A program made the translations under genes and the position numbers. DNA of 46,424 nucleotides from Nitrospinota bacterium (GTDB lineage: Bacteria; Nitrospinota_A; UBA7883; JACRLM01): NCBI GenBank assembly GCA_016235255.1, contig JACRLM010000033.1, positions 1-46,424 on the forward strand. The letters are read 5' to 3'. Every line of letters starts with the position of its first letter. Positions within the stretch are counted from its first letter, which is position 1. The notes below the pieces were generated by a model that was not told where the DNA came from, searched no databases, and worked only from the letters and a program-made list of their open reading frames with translations. This document shows, piece after piece, positions 1-9,460 of the stretch.

Positions 1-138
1 AAATTCTACAGATTCTGAGCCTCACAATGTTCGAGAAAACCCCGTTGGATCAACTGCTTGCGGAAACTGTCATAAACGGATTTCAGCCGGTTTCAGACAA
101 TCAGCTGTTTTTGTTCGACTAACGTTGGGACACTAGTG
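1..138 (+). mobile_element. IS4-family insertion sequence, right-end fragment (left contig end)
   Basis: This stretch is the exact inverse complement of 46285-46422, giving a perfect 138-bp inverted repeat at the two ends of the window. It holds the last codons of a transposase (3-122) and then about 16 bases ending in the palindrome CACTAGTG, which are probably the IS terminal sequence. Only the inner flank is visible, so a target-site duplication cannot be checked. The element is cut by the contig end. IS4-family assignment rests on the C-terminal peptide only. Confidence 0.8.
3..122 (+). pseudogene. IS4-family transposase, C-terminal 39 codons (cut by contig end)
   Basis: Frame 3 is open from the window edge to a TAA at 120-122. 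It encodes ILQILSLTMFEKTPLDQLL near its start and ends in NQLFLFD. This pattern (ILQILS-x-T-x-FEK, then a short tail ending in LF(D)) is recognised as the C-terminus of IS4-type DDE transposases with an N-terminal DUF4372. The catalytic residues lie outside the window. An identical fragment lies on the opposite strand at the right end. It is partial because of the contig edge, not necessarily broken in the genome. Confidence 0.75.
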
Positions 139-197
139 ATATAAACATATGGTTCTCGCAGCATGATTTATGGAGTACCGATGTTGCCAGTTCGGGC

Positions 198-2384
198 ATG
201 TTGGGCATCCCTCACACTATTTTACGGTTAATCCTTGTATGTTACCTGCTTTGGGCTATTTATTGGACTGGGGCGGCGTTTCTCCGATTGATGGAAAGTG
301 GCGGGGAGCGCATTGTTTCAGGATTTATCGAGAGAATCATCATAGGTTTTTTCACTGGCGCGGCGATCTTCAGGATCGTTATGCTGCTTTTGGGATACGC
401 CAATCTTTACTACCGGCCAGCCGTTGTCCTCATATTATCGCCAATACTGCTGTTGTCATTTAATTCCCTGTTGGAAATGGCAAGAGAAGGGTTCAAGAGG
501 GCCGCGGATTTATATGCCACTAGCCGTTTTGGCGGGAAAACACAGCTGCTTGCGCTAGGAGGCGCGTGGGGTTTCTGTGTCTTCGTGTTGTTTGTTAAAT
601 TCAGCCTTTATGATGGGGATGGAGATTATATAACTCACTACGGCCCATTCTATGATGAGGTGATATTTAACCACGGAATAAAGCCGAATTCCTGGTGGTA
701 TCAATATTATTATTCCCGTGGAGCAGGCATCACATATCTGGGCATGTTATTGACAGACAAGATGGCGCCAGGCCTGATTTCTTTTGCTTTCACGACAATG
801 GCGTCTCTGATAATGTTCTCGCTTACGAAGCGTTTTTCGGGCAGCGTTTCCTGGGGAATGTTGGCCTCGATCTGTTATTTGTCCGCCATGGCTGCGGCGA
901 CAACAGTGTTTCCCACAAAGCATCACGAAACTATCGGGCCCACCATCATCTGCCTTGTGTGGATGACGTTGTGGCTTGGGGCCGGAGCCATGAGATTGAG
1001 CGCCGCCACTATTATTTCTGGTGTTCTGGGCATGATGTCGCTCGCTATTTTATCGGCGGAGGCGTCCGTGTACGCGCTAGGATTTATGGGAATTTATTTC
1101 CTCTGGTTCATAGCCAGCCGAAATCGCCTGGCGGCCTTGGCTCTGGGTGGTTGGATCACCGCTGGAGTGGTGATTGTTGCCGTGAACCTGGTGTTAAATC
1201 ACTGGTTAACCGGACAGTACCTTATGACGCCATTTCGGTTGTGGTTCCCTAAACATATCGGATGGGAAACATTCGGCCAATTGGTCAGCCCGTATATGCT
1301 TTATTATCTGTCAGAAGCCGCCGGGCCGGATCTTGGGAAATATCTAATCGCCGATGTCCCCAATATGGATTCAAAATTCTACGGGCTTGTTCTGTACCTT
1401 ACGGTTCGCGCGGAGCGGCTTCTCATTCTTTTTCCCAATCCGTATTTATACGCTGTTGCCGGCTGTCTAATTCTTGCAGGGCTGGTTCGCGGCATAAAAT
1501 CTCGAACTCATCTGACATTCGCCGTTTGGCCGGCTGCGGCCATTTTGTTCCTTGTTTTGGCCTCCTTGCTGGTTGTGAATCAGGCCCAGTCGGTCATACG
1601 GGCCAGTGGTTTCGCGGGATTTTTCCTGGTGCTTGCCGGTGTTGCCGCTTATCATTATGGCGCGCTCAATTTGGGGAAGGCGCTGTCAGGCGTTTTCGTC
1701 GTTGTTCTCGCTGGTTACGCCTGCGTCATGTCTGTGAAGCAGGGACATACAATAAATAACCGCATAGGCTTTATGTCCGGGCGGACAAACATGTGGGAAG
1801 CGGTTGCCGCAGACGGGTGGAAGGACGCCAAGCCCATCATTGAGATAAGGCGGGAGATAGGGATGGATCCGCTGATCGCCTACATGAGTATTAACGGCGC
1901 CATCGGCCCTGGATATCTCATCGGACGCGGTTTGCTGAATCCAATATCCTACGCGTACGGGAATAAATGGCACTTGCTTGCATTTGAAGACGCTAAAACG
2001 GCCAAAGCGGCATTCAAGGAATTGGGGATCAACTATTTTCTTTTGGATACCGGAGCGCAAATTTACGAATGCGCCGCCTATGCTCCATTGTTTTCTCCGG
2101 AAACGCTCAAAAGCTATTTTGACGTTCGATGGAGCAACGGGCAGTTTTATCTGTTGACGTGGAAGGCGGCGGAGGGAACATACACGCCTGTTACCGATTC
2201 ACTGGTGGAGCAATGGTCCACAGAGCGTGGGAAAAGCGAAAATGTCGCCAAAAGTTTCTGTAACAAGCTTAAGATGATATACGACGCCAATCATGGCAGC
2301 GTGAAAGAAATCAAGGTCCCTGACAATTTGCCTTCCGCGACATCTCTGCCGGCGCATATTTTGCTCTACCAGCAGACGAAATGA
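198..2384 (+). CDS. Polytopic membrane protein with GT-C-like topology
   Basis: A 728-residue protein with many hydrophobic helices over about residues 5-510, followed by a soluble C-terminal part of about 200 residues. The C-terminal text GINYFLLD is typical of the soluble tail of membrane glycosyltransferase-like proteins (GT-39/GT-87-like), but no catalytic motif is certain. It lies next to glycosyltransferase genes, so a role in surface-glycan assembly is inferred. No ribosome-binding site precedes the ATG at 198. The frame stays open upstream to the transposase stop at 122, so the IS may have removed the true 5' end. The protein could equally begin here, since its first helix starts within a few residues. 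Confidence 0.6.
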   Translation: MLGIPHTILRLILVCYLLWAIYWTGAAFLRLMESGGERIVSGFIERIIIGFFTGAAIFRIVMLLLGYANLYYRPAVVLILSPILLLSFNSLLEMAREGFKRAADLYATSRFGGKTQLLALGGAWGFCVFVLFVKFSLYDGDGDYITHYGPFYDEVIFNHGIKPNSWWYQYYYSRGAGITYLGMLLTDKMAPGLISFAFTTMASLIMFSLTKRFSGSVSWGMLASICYLSAMAAATTVFPTKHHETIGPTIICLVWMTLWLGAGAMRLSAATIISGVLGMMSLAILSAEASVYALGFMGIYFLWFIASRNRLAALALGGWITAGVVIVAVNLVLNHWLTGQYLMTPFRLWFPKHIGWETFGQLVSPYMLYYLSEAAGPDLGKYLIADVPNMDSKFYGLVLYLTVRAERLLILFPNPYLYAVAGCLILAGLVRGIKSRTHLTFAVWPAAAILFLVLASLLVVNQAQSVIRASGFAGFFLVLAGVAAYHYGALNLGKALSGVFVVVLAGYACVMSVKQGHTINNRIGFMSGRTNMWEAVAADGWKDAKPIIEIRREIGMDPLIAYMSINGAIGPGYLIGRGLLNPISYAYGNKWHLLAFEDAKTAKAAFKELGINYFLLDTGAQIYECAAYAPLFSPETLKSYFDVRWSNGQFYLLTWKAAEGTYTPVTDSLVEQWSTERGKSENVAKSFCNKLKMIYDANHGSVKEIKVPDNLPSATSLPAHILLYQQTK

Positions 2385-2634
2385 CATGGACTTTTCGATC
2401 TCGCCGTTTTTTCCGGTGTTTCGGCAAGCGCGGCTTATGGCGCCAATTGTCCATGATCGTGTTCTCTTTCCTCGCCCCCGATAGACCATTGGCAGAAGAA
2501 AATCCACGCATACCATCATTCCAAGGCGCCGCGGACTAAATCCAGCTTGGGTGGTAATTTAAAGATATTTAAGCGGTCCTGCGGCGTCTTTTGCGTCTCG
2601 CTGCGCAGGGGAGGGGAGTGGCGCGAAACGTTGT

Positions 2635-3462
2635 CTATGCGTTGCGCCTGTAAACACGGTTGGCGATCCGGCGGATCATTATGTCCAGTAGCGTGTGTCC
2701 CACGGACAGGAAATTCTTCATCGTCAGCGAGCGGGACGGCGCGCGGTTGATCGCCGGCACCGAGACCTCGATGTAGCTGGCCCCGGAATCCAGGAGCATG
2801 CACAGGATGTCCGCCTGAAAGCCGAAGCCGCGCGTGTTCGGATGCCAGCGCATGACATTGTGGCGCAAATGTATGGCCAGCCCGTTGTAATAGGTGATGT
2901 AGTGCCCGCTCACCATGTTCACAAGCTGCGTGTACAGCCGCGACAGGCGCTTGCGGAAGGCGCCCTTGCCGGGAACGCTTGCATGGTTGGGGATAATTGT
3001 GTCGGCCTTGCCGATAAGGCTGCAGATGCTGATTATGCTTTCGATCGGCTCCGGATTGTCCCCGCAGAACAGCCTGTAGTATTTGCCCTTGCCAAGGAAG
3101 GCGGCGTCGATATAGTTCTGGGCGAGCCCCTTGTTCACAAGGTTCCGCTTGAGTATCATCTTTTTGTCAGGGTGGCTGTCTATATACTCCCTGACAATGC
3201 CGGCCGAATCGTCGCTTGAATTGTCGTCTATCACGATTATTTCATACGTAATGCCAACCTGGCCCAGGGCGCTGGTTATGGCGTCGAGCGTATGCGCGAT
3301 ATATTCAGATTCGTTATAGCACGACACAAACGCCGTCAGATCCAGACGGGAACCGGCCGACGGGTCTATCAGCCTTCCCACTTCGTGGTCTTCAAGCGCC
3401 GCTTTAGATATAGTGATCTCGCAAACGGAATTTCTTCCGGACATGCCCGTTTCCATAATCAT
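2635..3462 (-). CDS. Glycosyltransferase family 2 protein
   Basis: 275 residues with a GT-A fold signature: TAFVSCYNES near residue 31, the nucleotide-binding acidic stretch IVIDDNSSDDS near 76, and a later FCGDN where the metal-binding DxD-like motif is expected. It probably transfers a sugar from a nucleotide or lipid-linked donor to a surface glycan or lipid at the cytoplasmic face. A strong site (GGAGGA, seven bases before the ATG) fixes the start. It is the last gene of a minus-strand run from 8765, 57 bases after the membrane protein at 3520-5397. The donor and acceptor cannot be read from the sequence. Confidence 0.85.
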   Translation of the reverse strand: MIMETGMSGRNSVCEITISKAALEDHEVGRLIDPSAGSRLDLTAFVSCYNESEYIAHTLDAITSALGQVGITYEIIVIDDNSSDDSAGIVREYIDSHPDKKMILKRNLVNKGLAQNYIDAAFLGKGKYYRLFCGDNPEPIESIISICSLIGKADTIIPNHASVPGKGAFRKRLSRLYTQLVNMVSGHYITYYNGLAIHLRHNVMRWHPNTRGFGFQADILCMLLDSGASYIEVSVPAINRAPSRSLTMKNFLSVGHTLLDIMIRRIANRVYRRNA

Positions 3463-3519
3463 ACAGCGTTCCTCCGCCGTTCGCCCGGCGCCGCTATTGT
3501 CCTGCTTTGCAACAATGCA

Positions 3520-5397
3520 TCATCGTGCAAACCAGACCGCCCTGTCAATTTGAAAATCGCTCAACAATGGACGCTGATAGCAGCTGTAAACCACAAATTT
3601 GCTGTCGTAATGGCCGGGATCGAATTCGTACATTCCCTTGAAAGGACCGCTGATTCCGGCGTCCACCCTGCCGTTAAAAACATTTTCGCCCCCTGCAAAC
3701 TCGCCCATGAAAGTCCCCTTCCACAGAAATCCTTCAATCAATAATACCGACTTGCGGCCGATATCACCGATTTTAATCTCCAGAATGTCCGCGCAATCAT
3801 TCCAGTCCCTAGACACGCCTTCGTAAAATATCTTTCCGTCCTTCCTTGACGTCCTTTCCTTGTCCAGGATATTGATGTCCGCCGCCTTCACAACAGGCGG
3901 AACCTCAACGTTCTGGAAATTATAAATGTATCTTATGGAATTGACCGGGTGGTTTTCCCGCGAATACTGGTATGAATAAAGGACATTCACCGCCACCTCA
4001 TAAACGGCCAGGAGCGCGATAACCGAAAAAACGGAAAGCCTCCATGCTTTGCTGAAATTCACGTTGGCAAGGACCGACACCCCGGCGGCGGAGCTTAGGA
4101 CAATGAACGGGTACATGTCATGCAAATACCTGAAGTCCAGGGAGCCAAAGCCCAAAACAGGGGCCGCGCCGCAAAACGCCGAAAGTATGATCAGGTAGCT
4201 GTAATTGATGAACGACCTTAGCCGGTGATAAATTCCAGCCAATCCCGCAATTGCCAGGAGCAACAGCAACGGGGCGCTGGCGGTCATGCTGATAAACGGC
4301 CTGTGGGACGCGGACCATCTGTTCTCTGGAAACGGCGTGACGTTCCGGGCCGGGAGTATCCATGGATACTCCCGCGAGAACCCGATTTTGTCCGGCGCGA
4401 AATAGTTATAAACGTTGCTTCGCACGTTGTAGATAGTGATGGACTGGAAATTCTTGTCGTTATGGGCCGCCCTGAGCATCTCCGCGGAGGCCTTGTCCAC
4501 CGGCTGACCGCTGACCGATTCCCATTTCAGATAGTTGACAAACATGAACGACGCCGGCAACGCCAGCGCGCAAAGCAACAGCGCCAGCGGCCGCAATGCC
4601 GCGGCTGAACGTTCCACGGCGAAAATCCTTTTGATGTCCAGGCCGGCAGGCATGTCTCTGGTGAAGAAACTTGCCTGCGCGTCCGCGGGAGGGCCCTTTT
4701 TCCTCTGGAAAAGTCCGCTCAACAGTCCAAAAAGCGGGATGGCGAAAAAGGCGGCGAAGATTCCCAGCGAGACGGCGAAACGCGTGTGAGCGGCGAAAAG
4801 CGCCGCCACGAACGCAAGAAAGACATACCTGCCTGGAGATGATGGCCTGGTCTTGAGCTTAAGCAAAAAGAACAAGGCAATTAAAGTGAAGGTTGAGCCA
4901 AGCAAAACGGCCTCGTTATGTATCTCCGGAAATGACAGGAGGAAAATGTTGGTGGATCCCAGACTCAGAACAAGGATATACACTGAGAAAATGAAGGCAT
5001 TTTTCCCGGTATCGAACTGGCGGCCGAACAGGATCACATGGGTCGTCCTGAGTATACAAACCGCCATCAACAATGCGGCGGCGCTGGCCAGCAGAAATAT
5101 GACCCTGGACTGGTTGAACCCGTATTCCGGGAACAAAGCGATTACCGGGACCCTTAACAAGGCTGGCGCCAATCCCCAGTATAAATAAGCATTGCCTTTA
5201 TCATAGAAAGCTTCCGGACGGGCGGCTTCGTCCGGGACGTCCAGGCGCCCCTCCAAAAGACTCTTCGCCTGCGCCTCATAGCGCGGCTGGAACGCCACGG
5301 GGGCGAACAGCTTCCATTGCCCCTGGGTCACAATCCAGAACGAAGCGATGAATATCGCGAGGCAGACCGCGGCCAGCGCCGCTTTATAGTTTTTCAA
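3520..5397 (-). CDS. Polytopic membrane protein, putative GT-C glycosyltransferase
   Basis: 625 residues with an N-terminal helix, then a periplasmic-type loop containing ARPEAFYDKGNAYLYWG, about ten further hydrophobic helices, and a C-terminal soluble domain of about 150 residues. This layout is common in membrane proteins that use polyprenyl-phosphate sugars (GT-C). The start is TTG at 5397, preceded by GGGGAG five bases upstream and only 15 bases after the stop of the methyltransferase gene. The tight spacing places it in one operon with the methyltransferase, SDR and GT2 genes. Specificity is unknown, and a flippase or other glycan-handling role is possible. Confidence 0.6.
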   Translation of the reverse strand: MKNYKAALAAVCLAIFIASFWIVTQGQWKLFAPVAFQPRYEAQAKSLLEGRLDVPDEAARPEAFYDKGNAYLYWGLAPALLRVPVIALFPEYGFNQSRVIFLLASAAALLMAVCILRTTHVILFGRQFDTGKNAFIFSVYILVLSLGSTNIFLLSFPEIHNEAVLLGSTFTLIALFFLLKLKTRPSSPGRYVFLAFVAALFAAHTRFAVSLGIFAAFFAIPLFGLLSGLFQRKKGPPADAQASFFTRDMPAGLDIKRIFAVERSAAALRPLALLLCALALPASFMFVNYLKWESVSGQPVDKASAEMLRAAHNDKNFQSITIYNVRSNVYNYFAPDKIGFSREYPWILPARNVTPFPENRWSASHRPFISMTASAPLLLLLAIAGLAGIYHRLRSFINYSYLIILSAFCGAAPVLGFGSLDFRYLHDMYPFIVLSSAAGVSVLANVNFSKAWRLSVFSVIALLAVYEVAVNVLYSYQYSRENHPVNSIRYIYNFQNVEVPPVVKAADINILDKERTSRKDGKIFYEGVSRDWNDCADILEIKIGDIGRKSVLLIEGFLWKGTFMGEFAGGENVFNGRVDAGISGPFKGMYEFDPGHYDSKFVVYSCYQRPLLSDFQIDRAVWFAR

Positions 5398-5412
5398 CCA
5401 GGCTCCCCTTCG

Positions 5413-6615
5413 TCAAGGCCGGCGCCAGCCGATTTGCAACGGAGGCGGGGTTATGAACCTGCATGGCAGTCCTGAAAGGCGGGCGGCTATGGACCCGGCG
5501 ATTGAAGGAGCCAGCGCCACAAAGACATTCCCGCCGTCTGGTATTCCGCCGGGCAGGACAATAGGCCTTCCCATATGCTCCCTGCCGGCGCGGCTCTCAT
5601 CCTCGTCGACGAAAAACTCTATCTTCCCTTCCATCTGGCTTGCAAGCCAGGTGGACGCGATGGACGTGCCGAAAATCCCGAAGGGGGCTTTATCGCCTGC
5701 AAGGCCCGTTGCTGTGTCCACCATGGTTTTCAGCCATGCTGTGTAGCCGGACATCCGGCGATTGACAGTTTCTCCCAGCCCGTCTTCCGTGATTACGGAG
5801 GAGTCTGCTCCGGGCCGAAGGGCATCCCCTGCCATAGCCAGCGCCGATATCTCTTTTGGCGCCCAATCCGCCGCGACGGAGACATTGGTGTATCCCGCGC
5901 GCTCCAGCAGAATTCTTATGGAAACCGGACTCAGGTGGATCAAATGGTCCGCGATAAGGATATCGAACGGATTCTCATCGATGTTGCACACCTCTATGAA
6001 CAGCCGCCCGGCCCCGACAATGGGGCGGAGCGCGGCAAGCGCGTCCATGGGCGAGGGGAAATGCTCCAGGGAGTGGATCATGGTCACCAGATCAAATGAA
6101 GTGTTTATGGCGGCAAGGGGGCCTGTGTACAATTTTGCGAAACCGGGAACGTCCGGCAACTGGAGCGGCGCCCCCTCCAGTTCATGCCCGCTCAAGGACC
6201 ATCCCTCAAGCGCGGCGCTCATGGCCCGGATTGTCGCCCCGTTTCCGCAGCCCACGTCGAGAGCGGTTCCTTTCCCGCCAAATCCGCAGGCGGCGGCAAG
6301 CCGCCCGATTATCACTTCGCTGCGCCGCCTCGGGACGCCGGAGGCGCGGTCGAAAACAATCTGCTCTTCGCCGCCGGACTGATAATACACCTTATACCCG
6401 GAGTAAATCTCCCTGATCTCCCGCAGCCATTCGCCGTCGGGAAGCTTCTGGACGCCTCCGCAGGCCATGCACACAAAAAGCCGGCCGCCGGCCGGATAGC
6501 CCCGGCAGTCCGACGTGATGCGGGGAAGCGAATCGAAGCCTTCCACCGCGCGCAGCCTTTGCGCGCCGCATATCTGGCAGATCGGGCCGCCGCTGTTTTG
6601 TGTCTGTCCGCCCAT
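5413..6615 (-). CDS. SAM-dependent methyltransferase with N-terminal zinc-binding domain (C-methyltransferase type)
   Basis: With the ATG at 6615 the protein has 400 residues. It begins with two CxxC pairs (residues 13-16 and about 49-52) that probably bind zinc. The SAM motif I ALDVGCGNGAT follows near residue 115. The C-terminal third contains GTSIAS and VDEDESRAGREHMGRP, a layout seen in three-domain methyltransferases acting on nucleotide-linked sugars (TylC3/NDP-hexose C-methyltransferase-like). A longer frame runs to 6702 but would overlap the upstream SDR gene by 86 bases; GGTGA before 6615 and the one-base gap to the SDR stop favour the shorter form. The likely role is modifying a surface-glycan sugar. 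Confidence 0.75.
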   Translation of the reverse strand: MGGQTQNSGGPICQICGAQRLRAVEGFDSLPRITSDCRGYPAGGRLFVCMACGGVQKLPDGEWLREIREIYSGYKVYYQSGGEEQIVFDRASGVPRRRSEVIIGRLAAACGFGGKGTALDVGCGNGATIRAMSAALEGWSLSGHELEGAPLQLPDVPGFAKLYTGPLAAINTSFDLVTMIHSLEHFPSPMDALAALRPIVGAGRLFIEVCNIDENPFDILIADHLIHLSPVSIRILLERAGYTNVSVAADWAPKEISALAMAGDALRPGADSSVITEDGLGETVNRRMSGYTAWLKTMVDTATGLAGDKAPFGIFGTSIASTWLASQMEGKIEFFVDEDESRAGREHMGRPIVLPGGIPDGGNVFVALAPSIAGSIAARLSGLPCRFITPPPLQIGWRRP

Positions 6616-6616
6616 A

Positions 6617-7492
6617 TTAATTTTCACCGGAAAGGTTGGCCAGCATCTCTTCCAGAGGCTCCGGCGGGATTCCAAGCGCTCCGCTCGTCCGTTCCATCCC
6701 AAGCGCGGGATACCTTGGGCTGAAAAGCACCTTTACCCCGGCGTCCGAAGACGAGCATTGCCGCACCAGGGATGGATCGGCCCCTATACTCGCCGCCAGC
6801 CTGCCGGCGAAATCCGCGTATGACAGTTCCTCCGAGCCGGAAACATGGAAGATTCCGGACAATCCGCTGGAGGCGATCGCCAGCAAAGAACCAGTCACGT
6901 GCCCGAGGGAGATGGGGGACATCAGCAGGTCGGTGAAAGCCATGCACGGATTCCCCGCTTGAAGATGTTTCAAGAATTCAGAGGCCATTCCAGAGCGCGC
7001 CGACAATGTTTTGGTTATTCTCACAATGATAATATTATCACCTCCGCCCATGGACAACAGCCCTTCTTCCACCTCGGCCTTCTGCCGCCCGTATTCGACG
7101 ACCGGGCAACGGGCGCAATTCTCGTCCGGATGAGGCGTGCCGCCGTCGAAGACCGCGTTGCTGGACAAAAACACGACCTTTGCCCCGGAGCCGAGAAGCT
7201 TGCGGGCCAGCAAAAGGGTATTGGTGACGTTCACCAGGCGGGTCCGCCCCGGATCGGCCTCGCACGCCGCCAGGCTGGTGATTCCGGCGCAAAGGAAAGC
7301 GACGGAACACCGCCCGGATCCAATATCAATATTATTACCATCGGCAAGGTCGAGAAAACGGAGGCCCGTCCCGGTCCGCTCTTTGCGCCGGGTGGTCCCG
7401 GCCACCTGTGCCCCGGACTTTTTCAGGGCTTCGAACAGGCTGGATCCGATAAGCCCGCCGGCGCCGGCCACAAGATAAGACAGATCGCTCAT
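6617..7492 (-). CDS. NAD(P)-dependent sugar-nucleotide epimerase/reductase (SDR, RmlD-like)
   Basis: 291 residues of the extended short-chain dehydrogenase family. The dinucleotide-binding motif GAGGLIG lies at residues 10-16, a serine-rich strand VVFLSSNAVFDG near 108, and the catalytic YGRQK (YxxxK) near 133. RmlD-type enzymes reduce dTDP-4-keto sugars, and the context (glycosyltransferases, sugar methyltransferase) suits nucleotide-sugar processing in the cytoplasm. The exact sugar is not predictable. The stop at 6617 is one base from the start of the next gene, so the two are probably translationally coupled. Confidence 0.78.
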   Translation of the reverse strand: MSDLSYLVAGAGGLIGSSLFEALKKSGAQVAGTTRRKERTGTGLRFLDLADGNNIDIGSGRCSVAFLCAGITSLAACEADPGRTRLVNVTNTLLLARKLLGSGAKVVFLSSNAVFDGGTPHPDENCARCPVVEYGRQKAEVEEGLLSMGGGDNIIIVRITKTLSARSGMASEFLKHLQAGNPCMAFTDLLMSPISLGHVTGSLLAIASSGLSGIFHVSGSEELSYADFAGRLAASIGADPSLVRQCSSSDAGVKVLFSPRYPALGMERTSGALGIPPEPLEEMLANLSGEN

Positions 7493-7553
7493 ATATTAAT
7501 CCGCCATTCCATCGCCGCCGGATCCGGCGCTGACATGAAAGGCCTGGTCAAAG

Positions 7554-8765
7554 TCATCCTTCATGAGGGGAATCAGGGACGGCATTGGACCGGATCAGCG
7601 AGAAATACAAGGTCTCCCTGCCAAACCAGTGCTTGAAATTCTCCATCTCTGACAAGGCGGAAGGGGTGACCTCGGGGGAGTCCAGCGCCCGGATCGCCTC
7701 GTCAATGGCCGCGCCCATTTCTCCGGAGACGGTATTGACATTGTCCTTTATCCGCCGTAATAGAATTATGATCTCGTCATATTTGGCCGATGGAACCTCA
7801 GCCCGGCCCATTGCGTCAATTCCGGCCAAAGCGGAAAGCAACGCGGCGGCAAGTCCGCTTAATTGAGCGTTGAGCCCGGCGTCCCTTTCTGGAAATGTCC
7901 TCCGATAGTCCAGAAAATTGTGCGTCAACCGCTCATAGCATTCCAGGGCATTCTCGTTCTTTTTCTTTCCTTCGCCGGTGAGCTGCTTGAACCAGCGCCA
8001 CTCCGTGATAAAACCAGGGCTGGACCCAAAGACCGTAAAGCCTTTTGGCGCCGCTTCCTGGAGGATCATTTCCAGGGTGAGCCCCTGGACCAAATAGGTC
8101 GGATTCACCATATTGTCCTTCACCCAGTCCTCATGGCGCCTGGTCATCCCGGCTATCGTCCGCAGGTGGGGGGAGAACGCTTCCAGCGCCATCGCCACCC
8201 GTGTTTGATAATCGTCCGGCTTTCCGGCGGACATCTTCTGGACAAGCCCGTAGCGGATAAGGTTTGGCAGCCATCCTGCGATGGACAGGGCCGTGAGGAC
8301 CATTGCGCCGCCCGGGGCCACGAGGTCCGCTATTGTCCCGGCAAGGGAACGCTCATGATCGGAAGCCCCCAGCCAGTTCTCGCAGATCACCACGTCGAAT
8401 TTCCCGCCGGAGCCGTATTCCTCCAGCGTCACAGGCAGCACTTCAGGCCGGGTATGCGGGAAATTAAAATCGGCGTATGTCCCTTCAATCTGCTTCAAGG
8501 CTGCCGGGTTAGGCTCGATGATGACGTACTTTGAAGGAAGCTGCATTGAAACATACAAGCTGTTCTGGCCTGATCCGGCAGCTATTTCCAGGACTTTTGC
8601 GCCGCGGAACATAAGTCCGGGCAAACCGAGCATGTCGTAGAGTGACTGTCTGCGCTCCAGATGCTCCTGCACGCTGGACGCAAGGTAATGCACCGGGGAT
8701 ATCCCGCACGCGGTGTAATAATTAAGTAAAGACAATATGCTTTCTCTCAAAAGTTGGAGATGCAT
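7554..8765 (-). CDS. Class I SAM-dependent methyltransferase, uncharacterised
   Basis: From the ATG at 8765 this gives 403 residues. SAM motif I reads VLEIAAGSGQNSLY near residue 69 and is followed by an acidic residue in VIIEPNPAAL; a later VVICENWLG is the motif II region. The C-terminal half is long and helical and has no motif I recognise. The frame continues upstream to a TTG at 8978, but that leader is unlike the rest and no good ribosome-binding site supports it; an ATG at 8813 is another option. It is the first gene of the minus-strand envelope cluster, 61 bases before the SDR gene. The substrate is unknown. Confidence 0.65.
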   Translation of the reverse strand: MHLQLLRESILSLLNYYTACGISPVHYLASSVQEHLERRQSLYDMLGLPGLMFRGAKVLEIAAGSGQNSLYVSMQLPSKYVIIEPNPAALKQIEGTYADFNFPHTRPEVLPVTLEEYGSGGKFDVVICENWLGASDHERSLAGTIADLVAPGGAMVLTALSIAGWLPNLIRYGLVQKMSAGKPDDYQTRVAMALEAFSPHLRTIAGMTRRHEDWVKDNMVNPTYLVQGLTLEMILQEAAPKGFTVFGSSPGFITEWRWFKQLTGEGKKKNENALECYERLTHNFLDYRRTFPERDAGLNAQLSGLAAALLSALAGIDAMGRAEVPSAKYDEIIILLRRIKDNVNTVSGEMGAAIDEAIRALDSPEVTPSALSEMENFKHWFGRETLYFSLIRSNAVPDSPHEG

Positions 8766-9218
8766 TATAACATTTATTCTAAATTCGCCGACGCCATGTT
8801 CTTCGCCGCGCATTGTCCTGATTGACCGGGACTTAAGCTTCAGACGGCAATGGCTCCATGGATCGGACGGACCGTAAAATTGGAAAAAAGCGCCCGAAAG
8901 AATATGTTGGAAAATCAGGGCCGCTACATCAACCGCCCCTCCGGGTAAGATTTGCGGCGCCAAAATGAAAACGCGCAAAGGGGTTGAAAGGCAATAATAT
9001 GGGATTAAAAGCCATTTCAGACTGGGTATCGCTTAAGCGTCAGGATTGGTTCCCCGGCGAGGGCGTCCGCCGGAAAACCTTCACGTTGAATTTCGATTCC
9101 TGGATTCGCAAGAGCGGGGGAAATGGATGCAAAAGCTTTCCTGGATCGGCCAATAGGGCGAAGAATTTTCCGCGGTTTGCCCGGCTGGAGTTGGAGCCGT
9201 TCCCGAAAACGAAGTTAA
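8766..9218. other. 453-bp gap without a convincing gene
   Basis: The stretch separates the methyltransferase gene from tatA. The 5' extension of the methyltransferase frame covers part of it on the minus strand, and a weak plus-strand frame starts at 8984, but neither looks like a conserved protein. On the minus strand TTATAATG overlaps the chosen methyltransferase start, so a promoter may lie here. I see no RNA gene or clear terminator. Confidence 0.4.
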
Positions 9219-9407
9219 TTAAGCGTTATCCTTTGCCTCAGGAAGCTTTTCCCGCTCTGCGTCCATGGATTTTGAACTTAGCTGTTCCCTGAAATTTTTT
9301 ATGCCTTTGCCAAGCCCGCCGCCGATTTCCGGCAGCCGTTTGGCCCCGAATACAAGCAGGACCAAAAGCAGAATAACCATCATCTCAGGCATCCCCAAAC
9401 CCATCAT
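9219..9407 (-). CDS. tatA: Sec-independent protein translocase subunit TatA
   Basis: 62 residues: a short periplasmic N-terminus, one hydrophobic helix (about 8-20), the hinge [10 protein letters not shown], an amphipathic helix ([13 protein letters not shown]) and a charged tail. This is the complete TatA/TatE pattern; TatA multimers form the passage for folded twin-arginine substrates across the inner membrane. AAGGA lies seven bases before the first of two consecutive ATGs. Several Tat substrates are encoded in this window (the two molybdoenzymes, the ferredoxin at 15156, the small protein at 25397), so the location near Moco genes makes sense. tatB and tatC are not in the window. Confidence 0.93.
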   Translation of the reverse strand: MMGLGMPEMMVILLLVLLVFGAKRLPEIGGGLGKGIKNFREQLSSKSMDAEREKLPEAKDNA

Positions 9408-9460
9408 TGCGATATCCTTCCATGTTGATTTTTAGCAAGACTTGAATGGTTTAAGCGCAT

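Noticed and set aside
8984..9292. Plus-strand frame of 102 codons between the methyltransferase and tatA
   Set aside because: It overlaps the 3' end of tatA, has no recognisable domain and a composition unlike a conserved protein, despite an AAAGG before an internal ATG.
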